From the NCBI GenBank assembly GCA_016165875.1, contig JABBOT010000082.1, positions 2,856,486 to 2,920,485 on the forward strand: a stretch of DNA of 64,000 nt, written 5' to 3'. Below the pieces are notes generated by a model, which did no database searches, was not told the origin of the DNA, and worked only from the letters and a program-made list of their open reading frames with translations. Both the position numbers and the translations under genes were made by a program. The stretch is from Acanthopleura granulata (taxonomy: Eukaryota; Mollusca; Polyplacophora; Chitonida; Chitonidae). This document shows, piece by piece, positions 12,023 to 22,400 of this stretch (its first letter is position 1; each line of letters opens with the position of its first letter).

Positions 12023-12655
12023 AATCAAATCTAAATATGTGAAAAGGACCATTTTAGTTTACAATCTGTGGTTGGAATTAAAAGTTTGGAGGATTACACC
12101 TTTCCTGTCCAGAAAAAAAACATCGTCAAGAATTTCAGAACATTACAAGTTCCATGTATAACCTTATTTTATACACAGGTTTAATCATCGGTAAACGAAT
12201 GACTGTGATGTGTTGTTTATAATGTACACAGGGCAGAAATGAAATCAAAGCACTGGATGAGAGCTAATGTGAAATGCAGCCGTGGTTCTGCAAACAGGCA
12301 TACTAAACGGGTTAACCCTTAACTATGTGTGGAATTCCTGTTTGTCTTCCGTTTTCATTTTCTGTCCCAAAAAAGGAGCAACAGAGTGACGATTGAGAAG
12401 AGTGACACACAGGCTGTTGAGTTGAAGATAAAACTGTCATCAGGAAATGACCCTCAGGAAATAAGTCAGATGTTATTATACTTATTATTATACGTCACAG
12501 GCCGATACTTGCTTTCCACTGGTCAACACAGGGTTACATGATGTTCCGCAAAACATGACGCACAAACGGTCACGAAGGCAATGTACAACGATCATACGCT
12601 GAAAGCCAGCGATCTCGCTCATTTACCCAGCTGACTGCTCTGTAACGTCCACTTG
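12022..12655. other. Non-coding DNA upstream of the TLR promoter
   Basis: No gene seen. This is the likely proximal regulatory region of the Toll-like receptor; I could not assign individual factor sites with confidence. Confidence 0.4.
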
Positions 12656-12692
12656 TGTATAAAGTAAACAGCCGGACGACGACTTTCTCAGC
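12656..12692 (+). promoter_or_regulatory. Probable core promoter of the TLR gene (TATA box and initiator)
   Basis: 'tgtataaagta' is a good TATA box at 12656-12664. A CTCAGC string at about 12687-12692, some 30 bases further on, is where an initiator would be expected. A splice donor follows at 12739 with no ATG required between, which fits a short non-coding first exon. Confidence 0.55.
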
Positions 12693-12738
12693 AAGCGACG
12701 GCGTAGAGGTCTACCAATTTACTGCCCCAACAGGCAAG
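12690..12738 (+). other. Predicted non-coding exon 1 of the TLR gene
   Basis: About 49 bases from the predicted start site to the donor AAG|GTAATA at 12739-12740. The matching acceptor is ATGCAG at 13251-13256, 36 bases before the chosen ATG. The start position is inferred from the TATA box. Confidence 0.45.
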
Positions 12739-13009
12739 GTAATACCTATTCCTTTCTTTCTCATTTTTTTTTCATTATAATAAAACATGATGTGAACGCC
12801 ATGGGATGGGATATCAGGGATTGTGATTTAATAAACTGCATTTCCATTGGGAACATTGTCAAACGGAAAATCTTTGACAGACAGGTGTCATTAAGTAGGG
12901 AAAGCAATTTTTAACACGAAGGAAACGTTGTAAATTTGCTTTCAAAAGAATGTTGACCTGGATTTTTGAATAAGTTTTCCGGACTGGTACATACCTGTTG
13001 TCTGTTAGG

Positions 13010-13160
13010 ATCAGACATGTACAAAATATTACCACCCATTATAACACATTATAAACTATAGATGCACAGGTAAGTAAGTAAGGTGCCAGACGTGTACAAC
13101 ATTATATTATTACCACACATTATAATACATTATAAACTAGATGGACAGGTGAGTAATTAA
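13010..13160 (+). repeat. Two-copy tandem duplication, each copy ending in a consensus splice donor
   Basis: Two units of about 75-79 bases share 'cagac.tgtacaa', 'tattaccac', 'acattataaacta' and end in GCACAG|GTAAGT (GT at 13070) and GGACAG|GTGAGT (GT at 13149). They could be ends of alternative first exons of the TLR gene or chance strings. Confidence 0.7.
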
Positions 13161-13291
13161 GGTTTCTTTGGACTTCAAAGCGTAAGACTGGGATCAACAT
13201 TTAAAGACTTTTTTTTATAAAAGTATAAGAAATGTGGAATATACTTCATCATGCAGGTCTTTTCTTGTTTCGAAGGTGGGGCAGAACCACA

Positions 13292-15661
13292 ATGACGAGA
13301 TCAGACATTGAGAAAGGATCCAGTCCCAGGCGGGCCATACATCGCAGTGTGTTGCTCTGTTACTGCTGGATCCTTGTCGCCGTCTGCCGTCCAGTGTTCT
13401 CAAAGTCTAGCTGTCATATGGATGTACATGGACTTTTCCTGGACTGCAGCTCTCGCGGGTGGACCTTCGTGCCGTCAAGGGAATTTCCCAGTGACACGCT
13501 TGGAATCAACCTAAGCTTTAACAGAATTTCCAAAGTCCGAAATCAGGCATTTACAAACGTGTCTAGGTTGGAGTTCCTAGATCTCTCAAACAATGTCATT
13601 AGAAATTTGCAACCAGCAGCATTTCAAGGTCTTTCACACCTTATGTCACTGAACTTGTCTTACAATCGATTACCCTTGTCTGCGAAGGTTTTGACACCGA
13701 AACTTCTTGAACCTCTAGTAAACCTGAAAATGATGCAAATCAAGGGGACAAGGATTGAAGTACCAAGGAAATGGCAAGGCATTGGCGCTGCTTTCGGCAA
13801 ACTTACCAACCTTACACAACTATATCTTGGTTTTCCGAGGCGTTTTGCCTTCGACAAAGGATTTCATTCGTTGACTAAACTGACCACTATTTCGACACAA
13901 GGTAAAGGTAAATATTGCAGTATTATATCTCTCACACAGATAACGTTTCGCTTTCTCAAACATGTACCTGTAAGAGAGCTGCGACTGACAAACTGCGACA
14001 TTTTGTTCATCGAGTCTGGTTCTTTTGATCCTTTGACGTCACTAGAAATTCTTGACATAAGCTACAACCAGCTAGGATTGCAAAGGGCTCTTCAGAGTCT
14101 GCACTCTTTTCGAGGTAGAAATATGACAGAGATAAATTTAGCGATGGTAAACGTGGAGGCATTTCAGATTACTGATATTGTCCTGAGTTCCGACGACATC
14201 GGGAATTTGGCAGATATTTGCGTACGATACGTGGATATGTCTATGAATTCCATCTCCCTTTTCAGGGATTTAGGAGTGCATAGCGTGTGGATCGACTGTC
14301 TGGAAAAGCTTAACGTATCCCACCATTCTTTACAAAATTTTCCCTCGTCCATGCTTGCTAAATTAAGCATAAGCAAGAGTTTGAAGTGTTTAGATTTCAG
14401 CCAGGAAAATGCCTTGCCTTCATATGGAAGTAGAAATCATCCACAAGTGGATGAGGACTTGTCCGAAAACGTTACTCTACCACCAAATCTCTCATGGCTC
14501 AGTTTTAGTAGTTGTTGGCATTGCTTTGACACGGATAAAGAAATTACTTTCTCCTTTACGGAAAATCTTCGTCATCTTGGCATTGCTTTTGTTAAGATCG
14601 GTGAATTCAAAGGCCAGCGTTTTAAAGGTTTCTACAACCTAACAAGCATTGACATGTCTGGAAACAGTCTTACCGATTTCCCCACAGAAGTTTTTCGCAA
14701 CAACAAACACCTGAGAACAGTTAATCTGGCAAATAACAAACTGCATCGTTTATCATCGAAAGACCTAGACGTTACCTACCGATTTGAAAAACTGGATTTC
14801 TCTAGCAATGTGTTCACCCATCTGGAATCGGACGACATAAAGTTGATCGACAACTGGCTTGAGAACTCTCCATCCATGAAACTTCTATTTGGAGATAACC
14901 CTCTGCAATGCACATGCGACACTGTCTTGTTTGCTCGTTGGATCATCCGGATGGAAGGCAACATCGATAATTCTGACAACTACACGTGCTTAATGTCTAA
15001 TGGCACTCGAGTTCCATTTCCGGCATTTAGAAAACAGTCAACGGACTTTGAAGTTCAATGCGTCAGTCACACTTACTTGATAATATCAGTAGTGGGCGTC
15101 TTGGCGCTTGTTGGTTTGGTACTGTTACTGGCTGGGATATATCGCTACCGACTCAACCTCCGATATTGGCTCTATACTAAACTGATGCCTCCAGAGAACA
15201 TGTTTGTTAATCGGGAATATGTCTATGACGCCTTTGTGGCTTATACCTGTGATGATTACGAATGGGTGATTCGAGAGTTGCGTCCGCATCTGGAGTTGGT
15301 GGGAGATCCCATTCGACTTTGTGTTCATGACAGGGACTTCATTCCTGGAAAGCCAATTCACGAAAATATCGTGGATAAAATGAAAGAAAGTCGAAAAATT
15401 CTATTAATCATCAGTCAGGGATTCTTAGAATCCAGATTTGGTCCTTTGGAAATCGAGTACGCTGGCATGAAATGCCTGGAAGAAGGTAGAGACGATACAA
15501 TCGTGTGTGTGCTGATGGAGGACATTCCAGTTCGAAAGATGCCGAGAGCGTTAAGAAACCTCTGGCACAAAATCACTTTCTTGACCTGGAGAGCTGATGT
15601 CGAGCTAGAGGTTATTTTCTGGCGGAATCTTAAGGCTGCTTTGACACCTGTAGGCGAGTGA
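13292..15661 (+). CDS. Toll-like receptor (single coding exon)
   Basis: 789-residue membrane receptor; the start is ATG 13292. The frame is open back to ATG 13232, but an acceptor (ATGCAG, ends 13256) falls between them, and a signal peptide (RSVLLCYCWILVAVC, about residues 19-33) fits the later start. Then come an N-terminal Cys pair (SCHMD...LFLDCSS), about 17 leucine-rich repeats (for example LEFLDLSNNVIRNL and LTSIDMSGNSLTDF) and one C-terminal Cys cap (NPLQCTCDT, near residue 535). These are followed by a membrane segment (LIISVVGVLALVGLVLLLAG, about 594-614) and a TIR domain (about 643-785). TIR box 1 is YDAFVAY, the BB loop is RDFIPGKPI with the proline essential for MyD88-type signalling, and box 3 has FW near the end. 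A single cysteine cluster makes it a vertebrate-like (sccTLR) architecture. Role: pattern recognition and signalling through TIR adaptors to NF-kB. The ligand cannot be predicted, so no numbered symbol is given. Confidence 0.95.
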   Translation: MTRSDIEKGSSPRRAIHRSVLLCYCWILVAVCRPVFSKSSCHMDVHGLFLDCSSRGWTFVPSREFPSDTLGINLSFNRISKVRNQAFTNVSRLEFLDLSNNVIRNLQPAAFQGLSHLMSLNLSYNRLPLSAKVLTPKLLEPLVNLKMMQIKGTRIEVPRKWQGIGAAFGKLTNLTQLYLGFPRRFAFDKGFHSLTKLTTISTQGKGKYCSIISLTQITFRFLKHVPVRELRLTNCDILFIESGSFDPLTSLEILDISYNQLGLQRALQSLHSFRGRNMTEINLAMVNVEAFQITDIVLSSDDIGNLADICVRYVDMSMNSISLFRDLGVHSVWIDCLEKLNVSHHSLQNFPSSMLAKLSISKSLKCLDFSQENALPSYGSRNHPQVDEDLSENVTLPPNLSWLSFSSCWHCFDTDKEITFSFTENLRHLGIAFVKIGEFKGQRFKGFYNLTSIDMSGNSLTDFPTEVFRNNKHLRTVNLANNKLHRLSSKDLDVTYRFEKLDFSSNVFTHLESDDIKLIDNWLENSPSMKLLFGDNPLQCTCDTVLFARWIIRMEGNIDNSDNYTCLMSNGTRVPFPAFRKQSTDFEVQCVSHTYLIISVVGVLALVGLVLLLAGIYRYRLNLRYWLYTKLMPPENMFVNREYVYDAFVAYTCDDYEWVIRELRPHLELVGDPIRLCVHDRDFIPGKPIHENIVDKMKESRKILLIISQGFLESRFGPLEIEYAGMKCLEEGRDDTIVCVLMEDIPVRKMPRALRNLWHKITFLTWRADVELEVIFWRNLKAALTPVGE

Positions 15662-15854
15662 AGTACACGGACGCCAGGGATAAGTGAAGTAGTTGGTTGG
15701 CCGTTGAATTGTTCAGTTGAATTGAATTGGTTATGTGTTTTCTAAGGTTTTAGAGACAAGATTTCTGTGGATATCGCTTTTGATGCTTTGTTTATCAGGT
15801 TGTTTGGCCTTTATGATGTGTTGAACTGACTGAAAGAAGGATTGTACGGTTGTA

Positions 15855-16290
15855 TAACCCTAATTACACGTGTATTTTCTTTGTAGTTATTTCAAATTGT
15901 TTCATTCGGTGTTTGTTCACTAACCGTCACCTATGCTTCTCTGTTTTGGCTGTATCCATCTTTTATGTAATTACATGCGTATTTTCTTTGTGATTATTTC
16001 AAAGTGTTTAATCCGGTATTTTCTGTTAACTAATTGCTTCCCATGCTTGTCTTTTATGGCTGTATCCATCCTTATGTAATTACATAAAAATTTTCTTTCT
16101 AGTTATTTCAAAGTGATTAATCCGTTAATTTCTTGTTAACTAATCGTTTTCTATGCTTGTCTCTTATGGTTCTCTCCATATTCATGTAATTATTTCCTTT
16201 CCAGTTATTTCGAATCGCTTAATCCGGTATTTGTACACTAATTGTACCCTAAGCTTGTCTTTTTTGGCTGTATTCATCTTTATAGATAAT
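15855..16290. repeat. Four-copy tandem repeat of about 112 bases, downstream of the TLR stop
   Basis: Each copy holds 'taattaca', 'ttttcttt..agttatttca', 'cggtatttgt..actaa' and 'tatgcttgtcttttatggct' plus 'gtatccatctt'. Copies start near 15857, 15967, 16077 and 16183. It probably lies in the 3' UTR or just beyond it. A possible poly(A) signal (AATAAA) occurs only much later, at about 16945. Confidence 0.8.
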
Positions 16291-16319
16291 TACATGCGTA
16301 TTTTCTGAAATAAGTCAAA

Positions 16320-17055
16320 AATTTCATAATAGGTGCGATATTGGAATTTCCTATTACTGCCAGGGAGACACAAAAGGCAAATCATGAAATACCAGTGGAA
16401 TGGAGACAGTAATACCTGTGAAACGTAATCATCCGATCATGACGTGATTCAATGATTTCACGCTGGCTGAACCTACATGGATCCCAGTTGAATGATCTTG
16501 AGGATATGATAGGCATCAATCGATCATTCTCTGATACATTGCAGTGGGATATGTCAGCTTTCTCTGGCTGCATGTGTCATTTTGGTAAACGAATATTACG
16601 CAGTACAGATTTTGGAAATTACCACTTGAATGGATACAGAATCGTTTTTGATCATAGGTAACAGAATTGCCCGAACGTTATTTGCACCTATTTATATATA
16701 TTTGGTATAAAATAGCGTTCGCGCCATTCTGTCACCTATGTTTCTGAGTGGCTGTTATATCTAACCTATCCTGAATTTTTGGTATGGCTGACTTACTACA
16801 CCGTGACTAAAGCTGTAGAGTTTAACCATGGAGGTAAAAGTATAACCAAGGAAATCCTATGTCAACTGTCAACCATTTAGCATCGATTAGGTATCAAAGC
16901 GTTTTTTTAACCGTCGGTAACCCTAATCCAACTCGTAAAAGTGAAATAAAATCCGGACTAAGTAAATTAAGAATAAATAAAATGTCCAGGATTAACTTTC
17001 ACAGTTAAAAAGATTGTGATACACAATTCATTGGAAACATAGTGCATGTGTACAT
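16320..17055. other. Non-coding DNA after the TLR gene
   Basis: No gene recognised. 16530-16660 is a diverged relative of 10285-10420 ('cattgcag.gg..atgtcagctttct', 'atacagaatcgttt'), so it is part of a dispersed repeat. AATAAA strings near 16945 and 16975 could end TLR transcripts. Confidence 0.35.
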
Positions 17056-17059
17056 ATAT

Positions 17060-17220
17060 GGTCTATTTATTCATTTGATTTGTGTTCTATACCGCACTCA
17101 ACAATATTTCACTTATAAATACGACGGCGGCCATCATTTATGGTGGGACGAAACCGGGCTGAGCCCGGAGGAAAACCCACGACCATCCGCGGGTTGCTGG
17201 CAGACCTTCCCAGGTACGAC
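17060..17220 (-). repeat. SINE family A, 5'-truncated
   Basis: Tail, 'tacgacggcggccatcat', 'gaaaccgggctgagcccgg' and 'ccgcgggttgctggcagacc' in order. The tRNA head is missing. Confidence 0.85.
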
Positions 17221-17819
17221 AATGGAAAATAGCTGCCTAATATTTTTCACACGTCACAGGATACAGTAGGACTTTTTTAACCTTTAGAGATAAAAGTTTC
17301 GAACTCGAAACTCCCGTCAGCAATAGTTCTGACATTTCTGATGTCTCACACTTTTATACTAAAGCGTTCAGTGTAAGACACAGGAGTATCCGGGGAAAGC
17401 CACCAACCTTTGACAAATTGCTGACGAACCTTCACCCGCATTTCTCAGACGTGCTCATCATATTGGAGGAAAACAAGTGGACTTAACTATGGAAGCCGAT
17501 AGAGGACATCTAGGCGAGTTAACCTGAATTTCAAGACACGAACAGACTTGTCCAAAGTCAAAGGCAATTTTCAATGAATGGATACACATGCTTGTATCGC
17601 ACATATAAATATTTATTCAATTTGGAATACATTTCTATTTAATAGATTTCATCTAACATCTTGTGCCATTATCATTTGCGAGCTTTCTTCCGTTTGCGGA
17701 CGCCTGGACCTGAGAAAGGGTTTCTCTTGCCTTGACTTCCGCTGGAGAATTCAGACATTTGATTTGTTCTCTGTTTTTTCACATCATCTCTGAAAGTTCT
17801 GGAACAAAAATTTGATGTT

Positions 17820-17965
17820 CACATCAATTTATTTATTTATTTATTTATTTGACTGGTGTTTTATGCTGTACTCAAGAATATTTCACTTATATCACGGCTG
17901 CCAACATTATGGTGGGAGGAAACCGGGCAGAGCTCGGGGGAACATCCAGGTTGCTGGCAGATCTC
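17820..17965 (-). repeat. SINE family A, internally deleted
   Basis: Long TTTA tail complement, then 'gtgttttatgctgtactcaa', 'gaaaccgggcagagctcggg' and 'ggttgctggcagat'. Confidence 0.82.
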
Positions 17966-18181
17966 ACATTAATTTCAATGTAACTGTGTCTGTTTGTCTT
18001 TCTTTTCACAACACACTTCATGTAAGTGTGACATTTTTTATGATATACTTTCAGTACTTATTAGTGAATCATGGGAAAACATCATTTGTAAAATATGGGT
18101 TCATGTGATAACAACAACAACACAAAATGTATTTCAATGCCTGGGACAGAGTTATTATAAAAGCTTTCTTTCATGTGTTAT

Positions 18182-18490
18182 GTGGCCTGGTGGCTAGAAC
18201 ATCCGCCATGAGATCAGGAGATCCTGAGTCCATCCCGGATCGGGTCATACCAAAGACTTTAAAAATGGTACTTGTTACTCTCTCTCTTGGCGCTCAACAC
18301 TGAGGGTTAGAACAGGATTGGTCGGCCCGGTGTCAGTATAATGTGACTGACTTGGTCGTCCTGTCTGGGTGTCCTCGGTATGATGTTCCAGTGGCGGCAG
18401 CACTTTGGCAGCATGGACTCGCCCTGCCACATGAAGATACAGTATATCTACATTCTCGGGACTCCTCGTCATCATACGTCTGAAAAGCTG
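18182..18490 (+). repeat. SINE family B, near full length
   Basis: Head 'tggcctggtggctagaacat' (A-box-like) and 'tgagtccatcccgg' (B-box-like). The body contains 'aaaaatggtacttgttac', 'catgatgttcc' variants and an end near 'cgtcatcatacgtctgaaaa'. Confidence 0.78.
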
Positions 18491-19107
18491 TTAATTAGCA
18501 CGTAAAACCCAAGCATAGATACATACATTTAGTTGTATCTCACGTTCACATGCATCTGGGAGTGCATCCTACATTTTTTAAAAACTTTCTTGAAAGGAAT
18601 GAATCGCATTTCAACATCTGAAATATAAGGTGGGCTTTAGGGGCCATATTTACAACGTTTTTTGTTTGGTGTCCATGTGAAAAGATCACAGGATCATTCT
18701 TCCTCCCATAAATCTGGCTAACTGCAAACTTTCTGTGAAGTTTCTCATGCGATGTACACTATAAACACCTACGGTGTATCACCTAAAATTTCGTTTCTGA
18801 TAAAGTTACCCATCTTGACTGATTGTCTTTGTTTTAAACTTATTTTATTGACAATCGTCAACTGGGATCAGGGACAAGTTTTTGCAACTTACATGTACAC
18901 GCCTTTCTCCTTACACAGAATATACACCAATTGATTTTGAGAGTTGTATTGGTTTTAGAAAAGTGTTTTGAGGTTTGTTTAGAGGGTACAAATGTAGGAT
19001 GATATTCTACTGAAGAAAAACAACTTTAAGCATGAAAAATAATTTTTCAATACCTTTTTTGCCCCCAAAAATTCACTTTTTGGGGGATGAAATCTATGGT
19101 CATTCAC
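18490..19107. other. Non-coding spacer between TLR and DDX31 3' ends
   Basis: AT-rich. The two genes converge here. Nothing recognised other than the DDX31 poly(A) signal at the right end. Confidence 0.4.
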
Positions 19108-19113
19108 TTTATT
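19108..19113 (-). terminator. Probable DDX31 polyadenylation signal
   Basis: 'tttatt' on the plus strand reads AATAAA on the minus strand, 156 bases beyond the predicted DDX31 stop. Its presence supports the exon at 19269-19465 being the last one. Confidence 0.55.
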
Positions 19114-19268
19114 AACACGTTACTATGCATAAAAATTATGACCATGTATACAGGAGTACCGGCAGTCCCTAGCGTCAAATTATTTGAAAGCCGTTTGTTT
19201 TGTTCCAAAATCATTTAGAGAGAGAGTCAACGAATTTATCACGATCTTCCTTTGAAGTCATCAACAAC

Positions 19269-19465
19269 TCACATTCTGTTAACCTCCCTCTTTCTCTTGA
19301 GCTTTGACGATGCCATTATCTTGGAGAACCCAATGCCTATGTCTCTAGGCGTGTCTCGGAGGGCAAAGCTTTTGGCCAGGTGACCCAGGTGCAGATTCTT
19401 CACATGAAAAATGGACTTGAGGTGTGCTGGGTAGGTGGCGTAGGCTCTGACGAAGGACTGGTAGG
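19269..19465 (-). CDS. DDX31: DDX31 last exon 16
   Basis: 197 bases including TGA. Encodes [40 protein letters not shown] and a basic end [12 protein letters not shown] donor-like AAT|GTGAGT overlaps the stop, so a further exon is possible. The nearby AATAAA and the basic end favour termination here. Confidence 0.9.
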
Positions 19466-22400
19466 CTGCAAAAAGTGAACAACTGAACGATTGATTAGTG
19501 CTTAGAATTCAGGTGCGCTGAGTAGGTGGCGTAGGCTCTGACGAAGGACTGGTAGGCTGCAAAAAGTGAACAACTGAACGATTGATTAGTGCTTAGAATT
19601 CAGGTGCGCTGGGTAGGTGGCGTAGGCTCTGACGAAGGACTGGTAGGCTGCAAAAAGTGAACAACTGAACGATTGATTAGTGCTTAGAATTCAGGTGCGC
19701 TGGGTAGGTGGCGTAGGCTCTGACGAAGGACTGGTAGGCTGCAAAAAGTGAACAACTGAACGATTGATTAGTGCTTAGAATTCAGGTGTGCTGGGTAGGT
19801 GGCGTAGGCTCTGACGAAGGACTGGTAGGCTGCAAAAAGTGAACAACTGAACGATTGATTAGTGCTTAGAATTCAGGTGTGCTGGGTAGGTGGCGTAGGC
19901 TCTGACGAAGGACTGGTAGGCTGCAAAAAGTGAACAACTGAGCGATTGATTATTGTTAAGACATCAGGTGTGATGAGCAGGTGGTATAAGCTTTGACGAA
20001 GGACTGGTAAGTTGCAAAAGGTGAATAATTGAGCCACTGAGTACAGTTTAGACTTCAGGTGTGCTGAGTAGGTGGTGTAAGCTTTGACGAAGGACTGGTA
20101 AGTTGCAAAAGGTGAATAATTGAGCCACTGAGTACAGTTCAGACTTCAGGTGTGCTGAGTAGGTGGTGTAAGCTTTGATGAAGAACTGCTAGGCTGCAAA
20201 AAGTAAACAACTGAACCATTCATCAGTACTTAGACTTCAGGTGTGCTGAGTAGGTGGTGTAAGCTTTGATGAAGAACTGCTAGGCTGCAAAAGTTGAATA
20301 ATTGAACCACTGATTAGTGCTTAGACTTTAAGTGTGCTGAGTAGGTGATGTAGGCTTTGTCAAAGGACTGACAGGCTGCAAAAAATTGAAGAATAGATTA
20401 GTGCTTAGACTTCAGGTGTGCTGGTTAGGTGGTGTAAGCTTTGATGAAGGACTAGTAGGCTGCAAGAGGCGAACAATCCAACCATTGATTAGTGCTTAGA
20501 CTTCAGGTGTGCTGATTAGGTGGTGTAGGTTTAGACACTGGTAGGCTGCAAAAACTGAACAAGTGAACCACTGACTGATTGATTCAATGGTGTTAAAGTT
20601 TTCTCAGCCACTATAAAACAGCTCTGTAAGTGTCCTTCTGTCCGTCTGTTGTTCAGTTGGTCAATACAATTTTTGGACATATTATCTTTCCACATACAGT
20701 GTAGGGTGCTCTCTTTTAACATGGCAATGCCATCTTTTAACAAGTGGGTGCTCTCTTTTAACATGGGCATGCTATGATTTAACATATGTCATTTGATCTT
20801 AGCAATGGGAGCCTGAAGGTAAGACAACATGACACCTTAGACAGTGTGTTGCAGCTACTGTGAACTTGCTCTTCCTTTTGACTTGGAGCACTGATTACAC
20901 TACAGGTACTCTAGCTGACTGGGAGCCCCCATGGCTGACATTGTTAGGGCGCTAGCACAGTGCAATGACACATGTGCCTCTCACCAATGCTGTCGGCGTG
21001 AGTTCAAGTCCAGCTCATGCTGACTTCCTCACCAGCTGTACTTCGGAATGTCTGCCTGCAACCTGCGGATGGTCGTGGGTTTCCTCCCACCATAATGCAG
21101 GCCGTTGTCGTATAAGTGAAATATTCCTGAGTACGGCGTAAAACACCAATCAAATAAATACATAAATGTGGCTGATTGGTATGAGGATTTCCTTTACATG
21201 GTCTGTTACAGCTTCCAACATTGTGCAGAAGAATATTTTGTAGGTATATCCATGGGTGATGGAAGTCAAAATGCCAGAAGTAAAACCACTATTTGGCAAG
21301 TAGATGCAAATGATGAACTTTCGCAAATGTAACATACAGACTCTGATATTCACAGTAAGCTAACTGTATATACCATATATAGCTGAAGGCAAGTTCTCTC
21401 CCAGGAACCTCATGTAAGATTAGTAACATACATTAAAAATGCCCTTTGGCTTCTTCTCTGGCCATCCGTGGGAAGGTCTGCCAACAGCCTGCGGATGGTC
21501 GTGGGTTTCCCGCCGGGCTCCGCTTGGTTTCCTCCCATCGTAATGCGGGCTGTCGTCATATAAGTGAAATATTCTTGAGTACTGCATAAAACACCACTCA
21601 AATAAATAAATAGAATACATAAAAATGCGAAAAGTTCAATATCACCAATACCCCATGAATCAGACTATACGGAAATTTGGAAAACTCCCTCCATTAAGTG
21701 TCAAGCTGACAGAAGTATTGTTTGAGTGGGGATTACCACTAAATTAGCAGAAATTCAGTCACATCATGGCAAAGGTGAAAGAACTAAATTAGCAGAAATT
21801 CAGTCACATCATGGCAAAGGTGAAAGAACAAAATAGAGACATACTCCACATGTACCTTTTTGTGAAAGCTGAAAGAGCTCTGTGTTATGATGGACGTCTT
21901 CCTCCATCTTCAGGTGGAAGAATGTGGCAGCCTCCTGGTAAGTCCTGGGAATCTCCCTCTGTACATTGAGAAAACATGAGAGTGAGACAACGTGAGAGTG
22001 AGAAAACAGATGAGAAAGAGAGGATATGAGATAAACACCACCGAGAAAGCACGTCAGCATGTGGCAGCCTCCTGGTAAGCCCTGGACATCTCCGTCTGAA
22101 TAGTGAGAAAACATGTGAGAAAGAGAGATCGTGGGAGCGAGAAAGAGAGATCATGAGAGCGAGAAAGAGAGATCATGAGAGCGAGAAAGCATATCAACAT
22201 GTTGCAGCTTCCTGGTATGTACTGGGCATCTCTGTACAGTGAGACAACATGAGAATGAGAAATGTGAGAAAGATAGAACATATGAGTGAGAAAGCATGTC
22301 AGCATGTGACAGCCTCCTGGTAAGTTCTGGGAGGGTTAATACAGTGAGGAAACGTGACAGAGAGAGAGAAAGAGAACTTGTCAGTATCAAAGAACATGTG

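Noticed and set aside
13232..13291. Longer TLR start at ATG 13232
   Set aside because: The 20 extra codons lie before a usable acceptor ending at 13256 and would bury the signal peptide behind a polar leader.
18838..18850. Alternative DDX31 poly(A) signal (ttttatt)
   Set aside because: The signal at 19108-19113 is much closer to the stop and better placed.
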